DNA of 64,000 nt from Niallia sp. Man26 (GTDB lineage: Bacteria > Bacillota > Bacilli > Bacillales > Cytobacillaceae), in contig NZ_CP095743.1 of NCBI RefSeq assembly GCF_022049065.2, positions 2,805,001-2,869,000 of the forward strand, in the 5' to 3' direction. Of the stretch, positions 10,405 to 20,872 are shown piece by piece. Made by a program: the position numbers and the translations under genes. The notes under the pieces were generated by a model. That model was not told the origin of the DNA, made no database searches, and saw only the letters and a list, made by a program, of their open reading frames with translations. Each line of letters begins with the position of its first letter. Position 1 is the stretch's first letter.

Positions 10405-10655
10405 AATAAAAAACTCCCTTCGTCATAAAAGGACGAAGGGAGTTTTTCGCGGTACCACCTTTTTTCCAATATAAAAATATTGGCTCTTTCAAAGATGATA
10501 TCGGATGCTGTCCGTCTTTCACTAATAAGCTTTCCCGTTCGCAAAAGAAGCTCGAGGGCTACCTTCCAATGTGTTGAATGGAAATCTTTCAGCATGTGAT
10601 TTCCTCTCTAAAAAACAACTGGCATTGTACTACTCCCTGTCATTGCCTTTTTTAT
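10405..10655 (-). promoter_or_regulatory. T-box riboswitch of valS (Val GUA specifier)
   Basis: The minus strand shows all main T-box parts. The AGTA bulge lies in stem I. A specifier loop lies between the AGGG/CCCT and CAATG/CATTG helices. The T-box element GGTGGTACCGCG is at 10448-10460, and a competing terminator is at 10412-10444. Within the loop GUA (10560-10562) sits four bases from the upper helix and is followed by a purine, the same geometry as the Leu codon in the ilvB leader. Uncharged tRNA-Val is expected to stabilise the antiterminator. Confidence 0.9.
10412..10444 (-). terminator. T-box terminator of the valS leader
   Basis: A 13-bp perfect stem (10412-10424 with 10432-10444) is followed on the minus strand by a U-rich stretch. 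It overlaps the antiterminator partner next to the T-box sequence. Confidence 0.9.
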
Positions 10656-10667
10656 TTATTTATATAG

Positions 10668-10697
10668 ATAATACCGAATAAAAGTTATTTTCGTCAA
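10668..10697 (-). promoter_or_regulatory. Candidate sigma-A promoter of valS
   Basis: TTGACG (10692-10697) and TATTAT (10668-10673) are separated by 18 nt, just upstream of the T-box leader. Confidence 0.5.
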
Positions 10698-10827
10698 TAA
10701 GGATAACCTTATTTTTTAAAATTTATACAAACTGGCCTTAAAAGCACAGCATAGTTAATTTGCAGTACTTAACAGGTTAACCGCGCCATATATTGATAGT
10801 AAGGTTAAAAAAGGAGGTTTGTGTTCC

Positions 10828-11019
10828 TTGAAAAAGAAGTTTAATCCCTACACATATCCACCATGGCTTAAAGGCGTCCGCAATGCATGTGCCCGTTTTA
10901 TTATACCTTTTTGCATCTTTCAGGCTGTCAGAACAATGCTTTTACCGACAACCTTTGATGTGCTGTTTTTATCTCTTTTAATCGTGCTGGCTTTGTCTAT
11001 TTATCTGGAAATTATTTAA
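10828..11019 (+). CDS. Small two-helix membrane protein of unknown function
   Basis: The 63-residue product begins MKKKFNPY and has hydrophobic stretches at about 25-40 and 44-61, predicting two membrane helices with a basic N-terminus inside. The TTG at 10828 lies 10 nt after an AAGGAGG site; an upstream TTG at 10819 is too close to it. It is the only plus-strand gene between valS and ysxE and converges on ysxE, sharing a bidirectional terminator. The family is not recognised. Confidence 0.65.
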   Translation: MKKKFNPYTYPPWLKGVRNACARFIIPFCIFQAVRTMLLPTTFDVLFLSLLIVLALSIYLEII

Positions 11020-11052
11020 GACCCAAGATGTTAAGAATCTTGGGTCTCTTTT
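11020..11052. terminator. Bidirectional terminator shared by the small membrane gene and ysxE
   Basis: GACCCAAGAT (11020-11029) pairs with ATCTTGGGTC (11037-11046) with no mismatch. It is followed by a U-rich tail on the plus strand; the stem overlaps the last codons of ysxE. Confidence 0.8.
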
Positions 11053-12077
11053 TGTGCTTCCTGCTGCGCTTTTTTTTCCCGCTCCATTTCGTCAATACGC
11101 ATGACAATATATTCGGTATTTTTCAGCAGCCAGTATTGCTTCAATAAGCTTTGTGCATATTTGCGCTCATTCTTTTTCTTATCGCTTTTATGGTATTTTT
11201 CACATATGCGGATTACAGGTCCAGGATGTGCTAAATAGCTCAAAAAAAGCAGCATCTCATCCGACTTGAGCGGATAATAATTGAAATAAGTATAAATCCA
11301 TTCTAAGCAATCATTATTCTGCTTCGGAGTGGTTTTCAGAGACCTAGCAATAAACGGAAGCAGGTCATGGCTTGGAGAGCCAAACTTGGCATTTTCAAAG
11401 TTAGTGAAATACCCATACCCTTTCTCGTCATATAAAAAATGTTCTGGCGAGATTTTCCCATGAATGATCGATACTCTTGCCTTCTCATCATCCTTTGTCT
11501 CTTCATACCATTCCTTCAGCTTCGTTTCCGAATATTTCAGCGCTTGCCTCACATCATGGTAATACATGCAGAACATCCATTGGAACGGTGACATATATTC
11601 TGTGTTTTCACACTCTTCAATATAGCCATCCAAAAATTCTTGTTCCTTTTCCAGCTCCAATAGCGTATTTTCATAATGCTCTTCCCGATCTTCCTTTTCA
11701 ATTTTCACTTCCTTAGAGGATAGGACATGCAGTCTTGCGAGCTCCCTGAACATTTGCTGATGCTTCTTGAAATAATTCTCCCGCTCTTCGTTCGGAAGCC
11801 ACGGCATTAAATAATAGAGCTTATGCTCATACAAGACTGCATACCTGCCATCGACTGTCGGATAAATCGGCACAATTCTGTTATATCCTTTTTGGTACAA
11901 TGTCCGAACGTGCCGGATAAAATCAGAGCCTTTATGGGGATCAATCGTTTTTAGTGCAAATGTGCCTTTGCTGGAATAAATTTTCACGATTCTGCCGAAC
12001 TCCTCCACAAAATGCGGCTCCACTCCGTATGGCTCTAAAATGGGTGTATATTTTTTAATCGTGTTTTTTTCACTCAT
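11031..12077 (-). CDS. ysxE: CotS-family spore coat kinase-like protein YsxE
   Basis: The 348-residue product belongs to the CotS/YsxE group of aminoglycoside-phosphotransferase-fold spore proteins. It has a GTFALK N-lobe Lys motif, a FRELARLHVLSS segment and a catalytic-loop-like IIHGKISPEHFLYD stretch in which the usual HGD is HGK, so kinase activity is doubtful. Position directly downstream of spoVID matches B. subtilis, where YsxE is a coat protein made in the mother cell. The ATG at 12075-12077 was chosen; a GTG twelve bases upstream has no better ribosome site. The start is the least certain part. Confidence 0.85.
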   Translation of the reverse strand: MSEKNTIKKYTPILEPYGVEPHFVEEFGRIVKIYSSKGTFALKTIDPHKGSDFIRHVRTLYQKGYNRIVPIYPTVDGRYAVLYEHKLYYLMPWLPNEERENYFKKHQQMFRELARLHVLSSKEVKIEKEDREEHYENTLLELEKEQEFLDGYIEECENTEYMSPFQWMFCMYYHDVRQALKYSETKLKEWYEETKDDEKARVSIIHGKISPEHFLYDEKGYGYFTNFENAKFGSPSHDLLPFIARSLKTTPKQNNDCLEWIYTYFNYYPLKSDEMLLFLSYLAHPGPVIRICEKYHKSDKKKNERKYAQSLLKQYWLLKNTEYIVMRIDEMEREKKAQQEAQKETQDS

Positions 12078-12176
12078 ATGCGCCCACACTTTCTTATTAG
12101 GAAAAAGAGATTGACTAACATCTCCTTACATGTTGATTCGGGGCCCGCTTTACCCTTTTATGTGCACCTACAAAAC

Positions 12177-13538
12177 TTACTTTTCAGCAATTTTACCTGG
12201 GATATATAAAACTTGCCCTTCTACAACATCCTGATTGACCTCAAGGTGGTTTTCCTTCAGCAGGTTATGAACATTAACATTATAACGTTCACTTAGCTTC
12301 TCAATCGTATCTCCCTGCTGAACAATAACTACCTTTACCTTTGTATGTGTTTCTTCTTCCTTACGGGCGAAGAACTCTGTAAAGGTCAATGATTTCTTTT
12401 TCGAGAAAATTCCTTTTTTCTTCTTCGGTCCATTATCATTCTCAGAAGAGGACTCTTCAGATTCATCCTTATCGTGTTCTGAGAATTCTGCTGTTGATTC
12501 ATCAAGCTTTTGCTCAGAAGATTCTGGAACAGGCTTATCGAAAACATCCTCTGCAGGGAATGTCTCTTCTGATCTAAACAAGGAAACCTTTACTTCAGGT
12601 TTATGGTCTGCAACAGGTTCAACAACAGCTGCTGGAGGCTCTTCTAATACTTCAGCCTCAGTGAATAAAGGTACATCTGTCGTCGTGTCCTCTTCCCAAT
12701 CATCGTCCTTTTGCGAAGGTGCTTTGCGGACTTCCAATTCAAACGGCTCATATTCCTCCAGACCAGACTCAGCGGAAATCCGTTCTTCCTCTTCCATCAA
12801 TGGACTGATTCTTTGAAACGGCTGTACTTCAATTTTAACAGGTTCTAATTCCTCTTCACTGTCCCTAAACACAGGCTCATTCTCAATCTCTTCAGCCCCA
12901 AAGTTTACATCTTCTCTGCTAGAGCCTGCAGAAAGCTCGATTTCTTCAGGCTGCTGCCTTTGTTCGTAGCCCCTTGTTAATGCTTCTAGTTCATCCTCTT
13001 GATTATTTTCCTGTTGAACAAATATCTGCTCTGCCTCTGTGCTCTCTTCTCTTGCCGGATAATGGGAAGTCCATTCATCCTCCTCAGTTTCCTCTTCTGA
13101 GGCTTGCTCTTCATTCGTTAAGCCTGCAATAGATAATTCTGCTGTAAGATTCAGACAGCTTCTTTCTGGGAAGACATAATCAAATGTTTCAATTTCAACT
13201 TCAATATCTTCGATGCTGCGAACGCGTGAGAATGGAATCGTAATGTCGACAGGGAAATGATGAAGAAACTCATTAACTCCTTCTTCCCTCTCCAAAACGG
13301 AATGAACTAACTTAGGAGCCTTAAATACCTCCTCTTCTTCTGGCTGATTTGTCTGTGTTCGATTGTATTCACCTGTCAATTCTAATGATCCTTGAATGGT
13401 AATATACTGATCGTTTTCTTGGATGGTTATATTCGGGTCTAGTGAAATAGACAGCAGATCCTCTACTTCCTGTCCTTTTTGAAACCAGACTGACTCTTCC
13501 AACGAAAACCGTAAGATAGACGAATTTTCTTGAGACAA
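12177..13538 (-). CDS. spoVID: Stage VI sporulation protein D, coat encasement factor
   Basis: SpoVID drives encasement of the forespore by the coat together with SpoIVA and SafA. The N-terminal domain (about 1-150) carries the SVEES/FQKGQEV and SLELTGEY blocks typical of the family. The middle is a long, very acidic low-complexity linker (about 155-390), and a LysM domain closes the protein (about 401-453, QQGDTIEKLSERYNV to LYIPGK). At 453 residues it is shorter than the roughly 575 of B. subtilis, the difference lying in the linker. TTG at 13536-13538 lies 5 nt after GGAGGAG; in-frame codons further upstream overlap that site. Confidence 0.92.
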   Translation of the reverse strand: MSQENSSILRFSLEESVWFQKGQEVEDLLSISLDPNITIQENDQYITIQGSLELTGEYNRTQTNQPEEEEVFKAPKLVHSVLEREEGVNEFLHHFPVDITIPFSRVRSIEDIEVEIETFDYVFPERSCLNLTAELSIAGLTNEEQASEEETEEDEWTSHYPAREESTEAEQIFVQQENNQEDELEALTRGYEQRQQPEEIELSAGSSREDVNFGAEEIENEPVFRDSEEELEPVKIEVQPFQRISPLMEEEERISAESGLEEYEPFELEVRKAPSQKDDDWEEDTTTDVPLFTEAEVLEEPPAAVVEPVADHKPEVKVSLFRSEETFPAEDVFDKPVPESSEQKLDESTAEFSEHDKDESEESSSENDNGPKKKKGIFSKKKSLTFTEFFARKEEETHTKVKVVIVQQGDTIEKLSERYNVNVHNLLKENHLEVNQDVVEGQVLYIPGKIAEK

Positions 13539-13654
13539 AGCGACTCCTCCCTTCATTCCTTTCACGTATAATCACTATGTCAATTACAATTTATGAACAG
13601 AAATGCCCTTTTATGAATATTTCTTTGTATAGAAAGTCTATGAATTTAAAAACA

Positions 13655-13693
13655 AAAAAATCCAAAGCGCCTGCAATAGCACTTTGGATTTTT
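13655..13693 (-). terminator. Terminator of the hem operon
   Basis: TCCAAAGCGC (13661-13670) pairs with GCACTTTGGA (13679-13688) with one G-U, followed on the minus strand by a U run from the A tract at 13654-13660. It lies 10 nt after the hemL stop. Confidence 0.8.
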
Positions 13694-13702
13694 ATGGATA
13701 AA

Positions 13703-14989
13703 TTATTTCAACTTAGAAAAAGCAATTTCTGCTGCTTTTATTGTGTGGTCAATATCTTCCTCGCTTAAAGCAGTTGATAGGAACAAACCTTCAAACTGAG
13801 ATGGCGGCAGGAATACACCTTGCTCGAGCATTTCATTATAAAATGCAGCAAAGTAATCTAGATTGGAAGTTTTCGCACTTTCATAATCAACTACCTCTTC
13901 GTTTGTGAAGAAGAAGCCAATCATAGAACCGGCACGATTAATTGTAAATGGAATCTCGTATTTTTCAGCCGCAGCCTTTAGGCCTGCTTCAAGCTTATCT
14001 GCTTTAAGAATGAAATCTTTATAGCTTTCAGGCGTCAATTGGGACAATGTCTCGTAGCCTGCTGTCATTGCCAGCGGATTACCTGATAATGTACCTGCTT
14101 GATAAATCGGTCCGCTTGGAGCAACTTGATTCATGATTTCTGCTTTTCCGCCGTACGCGCCAACTGGGAGTCCTCCGCCAATAACCTTGCCAAGGCAAGT
14201 AAGATCAGGCGTAATACCGAAATAGCCTTGGGCACAGCCATAGTCTACACGGAAGCCTGTCATAACCTCATCAAAAATCAGCAATGCGCCGTATTGTTCT
14301 GTTATTTCACGCAGCCCTTGCAGGAAGCCATCCTTTGGAGGCACTACGCCCATATTACCAGCTACTGGCTCTACGATGATGCCGGCGATGTCATCTCCAA
14401 AGGTTTCGAAGGCATACTTAATGCTTTCTAGGTCATTGTAGGCTACTGTAATAGTGTTTGCTGCAACTCCTTCTGGAACGCCTGGGCTGTCTGGCAAGCC
14501 TAGTGTTGCAACTCCTGAACCTGCTTTAATTAAAAGAGAGTCGCCATGGCCGTGGTAGCAGCCCTCAAACTTGATGATTTTATTTCGGCCAGTATAGCCT
14601 CTAGCCAGCCTGATTGCACTCATTGTCGCCTCAGTTCCTGAGGATACCATGCGGATGATTTCAATGCTTGGCACTCTTTCCTTAACTAGCTTAGCAAGCT
14701 CAGTCTCGATTAAAGTTGGTGCTCCAAAGCTTGTCCCCTGCTCTGCAACTTTTTTTATTCCTTCGACTACCTGATCATTGGCATGCCCTAAGATAAGGGG
14801 ACCCCATGACAGAACATAGTCAATGTATTCATTGCCATCAATATCGTAAATTTTTGAGCCTTTTCCTGAGTTCATAAACACAGGATTCCGCTTCACAGAT
14901 TTAAAGGCACGAACAGGGCTGTTTACCCCGCCTGGCATTAATTCGACTGCTTCTTTGTATGCTTTCTCTGACTTTTCATATGAACGCAT
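13703..14989 (-). CDS. hemL: Glutamate-1-semialdehyde 2,1-aminomutase
   Basis: HemL converts glutamate-1-semialdehyde to 5-aminolevulinate with PLP, the second step of the C5 haem route started by HemA. The 428-residue protein has the [11 protein letters not shown] start, the SSGTEA phosphate-binding loop near 116-121, FDEVMTGFR near 239-247 and the Schiff-base Lys268 in [12 protein letters not shown]. Length matches the family. It is the last gene of hemAXCDBL and follows hemB after 15 nt. Confidence 0.97.
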   Translation of the reverse strand: MRSYEKSEKAYKEAVELMPGGVNSPVRAFKSVKRNPVFMNSGKGSKIYDIDGNEYIDYVLSWGPLILGHANDQVVEGIKKVAEQGTSFGAPTLIETELAKLVKERVPSIEIIRMVSSGTEATMSAIRLARGYTGRNKIIKFEGCYHGHGDSLLIKAGSGVATLGLPDSPGVPEGVAANTITVAYNDLESIKYAFETFGDDIAGIIVEPVAGNMGVVPPKDGFLQGLREITEQYGALLIFDEVMTGFRVDYGCAQGYFGITPDLTCLGKVIGGGLPVGAYGGKAEIMNQVAPSGPIYQAGTLSGNPLAMTAGYETLSQLTPESYKDFILKADKLEAGLKAAAEKYEIPFTINRAGSMIGFFFTNEEVVDYESAKTSNLDYFAAFYNEMLEQGVFLPPSQFEGLFLSTALSEEDIDHTIKAAEIAFSKLK

Positions 14990-15004
14990 GCTATCCCTCT
15001 TTTC

Positions 15005-15982
15005 TTATTGTTCTTTCAACCAGCGAGCAACATCTTTCGCAAAATAAGTCATAATTAAATCTGCACCTGCACGCTTCATGCTTACCATCATTTCCATCAC
15101 GATTCTTTCTTCATCTATCCAGCCATTTTGTGCTGCAGCTTTAACCATGCTGTATTCTCCACTTACATTATAAATCACGATTGGCATTTTCAACGTGTTT
15201 TTCATATCACGGACAATATCCAAATATGGCATACCAGGCTTAACAATCATGAAATCCGCGCCTTCTTCCACATCTGATTCAGCTTCTCTCAAAGCTTCCA
15301 TACGGTTAGCAGGATCCATTTGATATGCTTTGCGGTCACCAAATTGCGGAGTGCTGTCAGCTGCTTCTCTGAATGGTCCGTAGAATGCAGATGAATATTT
15401 CACTCCGTATGACATGATTGGTGTATCTAAATAACCTGCTTCATCAAGACCTTTGCGAATCGCAGCGACAAAGCCGTCCATCATATTGGAAGGAGCGATA
15501 ATGTCTGCACCTGCTTCAGCCTGGCTTACAGCTGTTTTCACAAGCAACTCTAATGATTCATCATTCAAGACACGGCCGCTCTCGACAATGCCGCAATGTC
15601 CATGACTTGTATATTCACAAAGACAAGTATCCGCGATGATAACAATCTCCGGATAGTTACTCTTAATAAACCGAATTCCTTCTTGCACGATACCGTGATC
15701 ATGAAATGCCTGTGTTCCGCATTCATCCTTTTCTAACGGTATTCCAAACAAAAGCACTGATTTAATACCAAGGCTTTGCACCTCGTCCATTTCCTCTTTC
15801 AAGCGGTCAATCGACAGGTTATAGATACCTGGCATTGATGAGATTTCCCGCTTAATGTTTTCACCCTCAGCAATGAAAATTGGATAAATCAAATCATCTA
15901 CATGAACATGCGTTTCCCTTACTAATGCTCTCATACTTGCAGATTGACGAAGTCTGCGGTGACGTTTAAATTGTAATGACAT
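15005..15982 (-). CDS. hemB: Delta-aminolevulinic acid dehydratase (porphobilinogen synthase)
   Basis: HemB condenses two 5-aminolevulinate molecules to porphobilinogen. The 325-residue protein has the zinc-type active-site cysteines Cys120, Cys122 and Cys130 ([13 protein letters not shown]), so it is a Zn-dependent rather than Mg-only enzyme. The two catalytic lysines are Lys195 (SYGVKYSS) and Lys248 (MIVKPG). It lies between hemD and hemL in the haem operon with gaps of 12-15 nt. Confidence 0.97.
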   Translation of the reverse strand: MSLQFKRHRRLRQSASMRALVRETHVHVDDLIYPIFIAEGENIKREISSMPGIYNLSIDRLKEEMDEVQSLGIKSVLLFGIPLEKDECGTQAFHDHGIVQEGIRFIKSNYPEIVIIADTCLCEYTSHGHCGIVESGRVLNDESLELLVKTAVSQAEAGADIIAPSNMMDGFVAAIRKGLDEAGYLDTPIMSYGVKYSSAFYGPFREAADSTPQFGDRKAYQMDPANRMEALREAESDVEEGADFMIVKPGMPYLDIVRDMKNTLKMPIVIYNVSGEYSMVKAAAQNGWIDEERIVMEMMVSMKRAGADLIMTYFAKDVARWLKEQ

Positions 15983-15994
15983 GTTTGTTCTCCC

Positions 15995-16753
15995 CTATTC
16001 TGTTAAATATTGAACTAATTGCTCCAGCATGCTGTCTACTGTAAAATTGTCGGGAAAAATGTGAACATTTATTCCATTATCAGCTAGTTTTTTCTTTGTT
16101 ATCGGACCTATGCATCCGATGATGCAGTCCTTTATATAATCGTAAAGGTTGTATGTATGGACTATATCCATAAAATATTCCACTGTGGATGAACTTGTAA
16201 ACAAAAGCACATCCAAACTTCGCTTCTTTAAAGCCTCTACTAATAGAGTCTCGCTCTCCTTTGGAAAGTAAGTTTCATAAATGATTGCTTCCTCTGCCGC
16301 AATCCCTGCCGCACAGAGGCTTTTGTAAAGAACGTTTCTTGCTAAGCTGCCCTTTATAATAAGAACCTGTTCATTTTTTGCTACTTCCTTTGCGAATTCC
16401 TGAGCAAATGTTTCAGCAACAAACGAGGACGGAATAAAAGCAGCCTTATGGCCATATTTGGCTAATGTTTCGGCTGTTTTATCCCCAATTACCGCAATCT
16501 TATATAAAGAGTCTTTAAGCTCCATTGTTGAAAAAAAAGCGTTCACTCCATTGCTGCTTGTAAATACTAGCCAATCATAAACGCCTTCTTTAAGCTTTGC
16601 TTGCATATTACTAGCTAATGGGAGGCTGCGAAAGGCAAGTAACGGTATCTCGACAGGCGCGCCTCCCAATTGCTTAATTGTTGCAGAAAGTTCAGTAGCT
16701 TGTTTTTTCGCGCGGGGAACCAGAATGCTTTTGCCGTGCAGCGGCTTAAGCAT
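15995..16753 (-). CDS. hemD: Uroporphyrinogen-III synthase
   Basis: HemD closes hydroxymethylbilane with inversion of ring D. The 252-residue sequence is weakly conserved, as usual for this family, but shows the two-domain pattern with [13 protein letters not shown] near 66-78, [10 protein letters not shown] and the C-terminal [10 protein letters not shown] block. The ATG at 16751-16753 overlaps the end of hemC by 8 nt, which suggests translational coupling. Identity rests on both motifs and operon position. Confidence 0.93.
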   Translation of the reverse strand: MLKPLHGKSILVPRAKKQATELSATIKQLGGAPVEIPLLAFRSLPLASNMQAKLKEGVYDWLVFTSSNGVNAFFSTMELKDSLYKIAVIGDKTAETLAKYGHKAAFIPSSFVAETFAQEFAKEVAKNEQVLIIKGSLARNVLYKSLCAAGIAAEEAIIYETYFPKESETLLVEALKKRSLDVLLFTSSSTVEYFMDIVHTYNLYDYIKDCIIGCIGPITKKKLADNGINVHIFPDNFTVDSMLEQLVQYLTE

Positions 16754-17684
16754 CAATAATATTCTCTTCTTTCAGACGATCAATTAATTTCTTTGCTCCG
16801 CGCTCTGTAAGAATTTCTGCAGCCTGTTCACCGAGTTCTACAGGGTTTGTACCTGTCAGTACCTCTTTAAACACCGTTTTGCCATCTGGAGAGGTAACAA
16901 GGGCTGTCAATGTCAGCTCCTCGTTATTAACCATTGTGGCAAATCCGGCAATCGGAACTTGGCAGCCGCCATCCATTTTGTTTAAGAAGGCTCTTTCAGC
17001 ATAAACTGTTTTCGTCGTTTCCTCAGATGATAGCTTGCTTAATAATTCGAGCACTTCCTTATCATCTTCTCTGCATTCAATAGATAATGCACCTTGACCT
17101 ACTGCCGGCAAGCATGTTTCTGGATCAAGAAACTCTGTAACAACATCGCTTGTCCAGCCCATTCTCGCTAACCCTGCAGCTGCAAGAATAATTGCATCAT
17201 ATTCCTCTGTTTCCAGCTTCTTTAATCGTGTATCAATATTTCCACGAATCCATTTGATTTCCAAATCCGGTCTTACAGCTAACAGCTGGGCACCGCGTCT
17301 TAAGCTGCTTGTCCCAATAATAGCGCCTTCCTTCAAGTCCTTTAATGGAATATGGCCTTTTGAGATAAGCGCGTCGCGATGGTCCTCTCTTTCTGGAATA
17401 CAGCCGATTGTAAGTCCCGGTGGCAGTACTGCAGGCATATCTTTCATGCTGTGCACTGCGATGTCAATTTCCTTATCAAGCATCGCTTGCTCAATTTCTT
17501 TGACAAACAGTCCTTTTCCGCCAACCTTTGATAACGTAACATCAAGGACGACATCACCTTTTGTAACCATTTCCTTAATTTCAAATTCATATGACGGGTC
17601 TAATCTTTTCAGTTGATTAATAACCCATTTCGTTTGTGTTATCGCTAATTTGCTTCGTCTTGAACCGACAATAATTTTTCGCAT
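16746..17684 (-). CDS. hemC: Porphobilinogen deaminase (hydroxymethylbilane synthase)
   Basis: HemC polymerises four porphobilinogens into hydroxymethylbilane using a covalent dipyrromethane cofactor. The 312-residue protein starts with [11 protein letters not shown], carries the SMKDMP and TSSLRR substrate motifs, and has the cofactor-bearing Cys241 in DGGCQVPIA. It ends in an overlap with hemD. Confidence 0.97.
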   Translation of the reverse strand: MRKIIVGSRRSKLAITQTKWVINQLKRLDPSYEFEIKEMVTKGDVVLDVTLSKVGGKGLFVKEIEQAMLDKEIDIAVHSMKDMPAVLPPGLTIGCIPEREDHRDALISKGHIPLKDLKEGAIIGTSSLRRGAQLLAVRPDLEIKWIRGNIDTRLKKLETEEYDAIILAAAGLARMGWTSDVVTEFLDPETCLPAVGQGALSIECREDDKEVLELLSKLSSEETTKTVYAERAFLNKMDGGCQVPIAGFATMVNNEELTLTALVTSPDGKTVFKEVLTGTNPVELGEQAAEILTERGAKKLIDRLKEENIIDA

Positions 17685-17739
17685 AAGTATGCCTCCAGCT
17701 TCAACTTTTAGCCGCTTTTCGTCGGCTTATGTAGCTTTA

Positions 17740-18564
17740 TCACTTATAGTGAAACGTTGAAAAATTCCCTATTAAAAAGAAGTTAATCAACAATACTAAA
17801 AAACATGCAATATTAAAGAAAGCAATTCCTTTTCCTACTAGTTTGTGCGTTACCCTTATATATAAACAGCATCCGTAAATAAATAGGACTAAAAAGGAAC
17901 CAAGAATTTTCGGATCATACCAGATAAACCCTGGCGCTTGAACACTTGCCCATTGAATTCCCAGTATCAAGGAAATCAGCAATGTAGGCACACTGAACAC
18001 ATTAAACAAATAGGAGAGGTTTTCTAACCTCGATAAGTCGGGAATGCGCCGCAGCCTTTTTCCCCATGCTTTCTTTTTTAAAAGATTATATTGAACACAA
18101 TACAGTAAAGAAAAAATAAAAGATAATGAAAAGCCCCCGTACGCAAGCAACGCTGCCGTAATATGAATAAAAAGCAGCTCTGAAACAACTTGCTTGGCCA
18201 TTTCTGTTCCCTCGCTCATCGGCGCAAACGTATGGATGGCCATAATAATAAACCCAAGTACATTTGTAAAAAAGACAATAAAGTCTATTTTCAGCAGCTT
18301 GTTAATTAAAAGCGAAAAGGAAACTAAGACCCATGTGTAGAAATACAGTCCTTCCATAATAGTCAGCACCGGAAACCGTTTTGTCTGCATCATGTAAATA
18401 AACAGAAACGAAGTCTGCAGGAGCCAAACAACGGAAAGTAACCAGAAAGCTGCTCTATTGGCTTTCTGGTTATTATGCATAAAATCAAAAAAGTATAAGA
18501 GCACAGATATTGCATAAAGAATAATCGTTAATTCATGAAGTCTTGTCAAATAAGCATCTGTCAT
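17740..18564 (-). CDS. hemX: HemX, integral membrane protein controlling HemA level
   Basis: The 274-residue product is almost entirely hydrophobic with about eight predicted membrane helices and resembles the CcsA/cytochrome c assembly fold. In B. subtilis, HemX lowers the cellular amount of HemA by an unsettled mechanism; that role is carried over from the family. It sits second in the haem operon, about 100 nt after hemA. Confidence 0.9.
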   Translation of the reverse strand: MTDAYLTRLHELTIILYAISVLLYFFDFMHNNQKANRAAFWLLSVVWLLQTSFLFIYMMQTKRFPVLTIMEGLYFYTWVLVSFSLLINKLLKIDFIVFFTNVLGFIIMAIHTFAPMSEGTEMAKQVVSELLFIHITAALLAYGGFSLSFIFSLLYCVQYNLLKKKAWGKRLRRIPDLSRLENLSYLFNVFSVPTLLISLILGIQWASVQAPGFIWYDPKILGSFLVLFIYGCCLYIRVTHKLVGKGIAFFNIACFLVLLINFFLIGNFSTFHYK

Positions 18565-18666
18565 ATATGTGTTTCCCCTTTAACAATTAAGGCCTTGTGT
18601 AAAGATTGCTTCCATATACTATAATGCCAAAACTCTTATAAACAATCTAGCTTTCAGGTTGATTTT

Positions 18667-20007
18667 TTAACCTTGAAAGTTTGGCTGTAAAGTAGAAACT
18701 GTTTTCTTGTCTTCCTTCACAACTGTTGCTTGAGAATGGACATCCTGCTCTAAATTAAAAATTTTAACGAACAGCTCCATCGCCTTTTCCCGATCATCGG
18801 AAGAGGCAAGTTCTTTCGCATGAAGGATTGGATCCTTCAGCATTTGATTAATGATGCTTTTCGTATGTTTATTTAAGACTTTCTTATCACGGTCACTTAA
18901 ATGAGGCAGCTTTCTTTCAATGCTCTTCATCGTTTCTCCCTGGATTGCCAAAGCTTTATCGCGAAGGGCAGAAATCACTGGAACGATTCCTAATAAATGA
19001 AGCCATTCATTAAACTCTACAATTTCTGTTTCAATCATAAGCATGATTTTTGCTGCTTCTTTTTGACGCTCTTGAAGGTTTGCTTCCACAATCCCTTCCA
19101 AGTCATCTATATCATATAAAAACACACTATCCAACTCTGCTAGTGCAGGGTCTAAATCACGAGGAACAGCAATATCAACCATAAATAACGGTTTACCTTT
19201 GCGAATCTTTTCCACTGTATTCATCATACTTTTCGTAATGACAAACGAGCTTGCACCAGTAGAGCTGATAAGAATGTCAGCATCAATCAATGCACATTGA
19301 AGCTCACTCAATGACTTCGCCTGACCTTCAAACCGGTCTGCAAGGCTTTGTGCCTTTTCAAAAGTGCGGTTAATGACCGTCACGTTTTTAGCTCCATTGC
19401 TGTACAGGTTCTGAATTGCCAGCTCGCCCATCTTCCCCGCACCTAATATGAGTACATTTTTGTTCTCTAAAGTTCCGAAAATCTTTTTCGCCAATTCTAC
19501 AGCCGCATAGCTGACAGAAACTGCATTAGCACCGATATCTGTTTCTGTATGAGCCTTTTTCGCAAGCGTAATAGCTTGCTTGAACAACTGGTTAAAGACT
19601 GTGCCAGAAGACTGAATGGATTGGGCTTCTAGAAAACTTGCACGCACTTGCCCAAGAATTTGAGTTTCCCCTACCACCATAGAATTTAATCCGCACGCAA
19701 CTTGAAAAAGATGGTTCATAGCTCCATCCTGTTCGTATACAAATATATATGGACTGAATTCTGACTGGTCAATCTCAAACCATTCAGACAAAAATTCTTT
19801 TATATAATAACGACCAGTATGCAATTGGTCGACAACAGCATAAATTTCTGTACGATTGCAAGTAGAAATGATGATATTCTCTAATATGCTTTTTTTCTTT
19901 TGCAACTGACTCATTGCTTCCCCTATTTTCGAAGAGTCAAATGTTAACCGTTCTCTAATTTCTACTGGGGCCGTTTTATAATTTAGTCCAACCACAACTA
20001 TATGCAT
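18667..20007 (-). CDS. hemA: Glutamyl-tRNA reductase
   Basis: HemA reduces glutamyl-tRNA-Glu to glutamate-1-semialdehyde with NADPH, committing glutamate to haem. The 446-residue protein has the catalytic Cys50 in [20 protein letters not shown] near 116-125, the NADPH-binding [12 protein letters not shown] and the C-terminal dimerisation helices. The ATG at 20005-20007 lies behind GGGGGTGT and gives the standard MHIVVVG start; the frame stays open 33 nt upstream without a better start. It is the first gene of hemAXCDBL, with a PerR box upstream. Confidence 0.97.
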   Translation of the reverse strand: MHIVVVGLNYKTAPVEIRERLTFDSSKIGEAMSQLQKKKSILENIIISTCNRTEIYAVVDQLHTGRYYIKEFLSEWFEIDQSEFSPYIFVYEQDGAMNHLFQVACGLNSMVVGETQILGQVRASFLEAQSIQSSGTVFNQLFKQAITLAKKAHTETDIGANAVSVSYAAVELAKKIFGTLENKNVLILGAGKMGELAIQNLYSNGAKNVTVINRTFEKAQSLADRFEGQAKSLSELQCALIDADILISSTGASSFVITKSMMNTVEKIRKGKPLFMVDIAVPRDLDPALAELDSVFLYDIDDLEGIVEANLQERQKEAAKIMLMIETEIVEFNEWLHLLGIVPVISALRDKALAIQGETMKSIERKLPHLSDRDKKVLNKHTKSIINQMLKDPILHAKELASSDDREKAMELFVKIFNLEQDVHSQATVVKEDKKTVSTLQPNFQG

Positions 20008-20055
20008 AAGTAAATGACACCCCCAAAGGATTTCAACCAAAAATCGATTCTTTAT

Positions 20056-20070
20056 TTATAATAATTCTAA
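20056..20070. promoter_or_regulatory. PerR box upstream of hemA
   Basis: TTATAATAATTCTAA matches the palindromic PerR consensus TTATAATnATTATAA at 14 of 15 positions. It lies 49 nt upstream of the hemA start. The B. subtilis hem operon is a known PerR target, so peroxide-inducible haem synthesis is expected here. Confidence 0.75.
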
Positions 20071-20352
20071 ACATGTACTTATTATAACAAAAAAACACTA
20101 ATTATGGGCAAGAAATATGCTTTTAATTGTGAACAAATTGTGAATTGATATGTTAACATATAGTATTATTGGCAAAGTCAGTTTTATACTATGTGTATTT
20201 ACTAGTAATAGTGTATGCCAAAATCATCTATTAAAACAGCTTTTTTTATTTTTTGCTGTTCAAAAAACAGCCTATCTAATACTATCTACTCAATGTACAG
20301 TAACAAAGATATCGGTTGTATTCAAGCTTGTATTACTGGAAACGGAGGAAAT

Positions 20353-20838
20353 ATGAAATCTTATAAATTATTTACTGGTGTTGTGCTAGTTGGATTCGGA
20401 TTATACTTTTTACTAAATGAATTAAATATGTCTCCATTCCCTGACTTTTATTCTTGGCCTACATTGCTAATCATCGTTGGCCTTGCCTTTTTATGTCAAG
20501 GCTTTATAGGCAAGGATCATGGCTCTATCTTGCCTGGGGTGATTTTAACAGGGTTTGGCCTTCACTTTCACCTTGTTAATAAACTGGCGATTTGGCCGGA
20601 TGATACGGGAACATTTTTATTGATTATCGCGTTAGGGTTTATTCTCTTCAATCAAAGAGCAGGTTCGGGCCTGGTAAATGGTGTGCTGTTTCTACTGTTG
20701 GCAGGCTTGCTGCTTTTTTACGAAGAAATAGTGGCTTCCATTACGTTCATCCATATCGGTGAAAGTACACTGAAATTCTTTACACCGCTTTTATTCCTGC
20801 TTATTGGCGGATATTTTCTGCTTTCGAAACGGAAATAA
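20353..20838 (+). CDS. ysxD: LiaI/LiaF-like membrane protein (YsxD position)
   Basis: The 161-residue product has about five hydrophobic segments with Gly-rich GVVLVGFGLYFLL-type helices, characteristic of the LiaI-LiaF-like transmembrane region. The ATG at 20353 is preceded by CGGAGGAA; the frame is open further upstream, but that part has no ribosome site and unprotein-like composition. The symbol rests on position between hemA and ysxC plus the hydrophobic profile. Function is unknown. It is divergent from hemA. Confidence 0.7.
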   Translation: MKSYKLFTGVVLVGFGLYFLLNELNMSPFPDFYSWPTLLIIVGLAFLCQGFIGKDHGSILPGVILTGFGLHFHLVNKLAIWPDDTGTFLLIIALGFILFNQRAGSGLVNGVLFLLLAGLLLFYEEIVASITFIHIGESTLKFFTPLLFLLIGGYFLLSKRK

Positions 20839-20842
20839 AGCA

Positions 20843-20872
20843 AAACAGATAGCTAAAGCTATCTGTTTTTTT
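20843..20872. terminator. Bidirectional terminator between ysxD and the RNase J gene
   Basis: An 11-bp perfect stem (20843-20853 with 20858-20868) with a 4-nt loop is followed by a U run on the plus strand and has an A-rich other side. Confidence 0.85.

Noticed and set aside
10392..10595. Minus-strand ORF of 67 codons upstream of valS
   Set aside because: It lies wholly inside the T-box leader, over the specifier, T-box and terminator; it has no ribosome site.
20215..20352. N-terminal extension of YsxD
   Set aside because: No ribosome site and Ser/Cys-rich unlikely protein; AGGAGGAA precedes ATG 20353.
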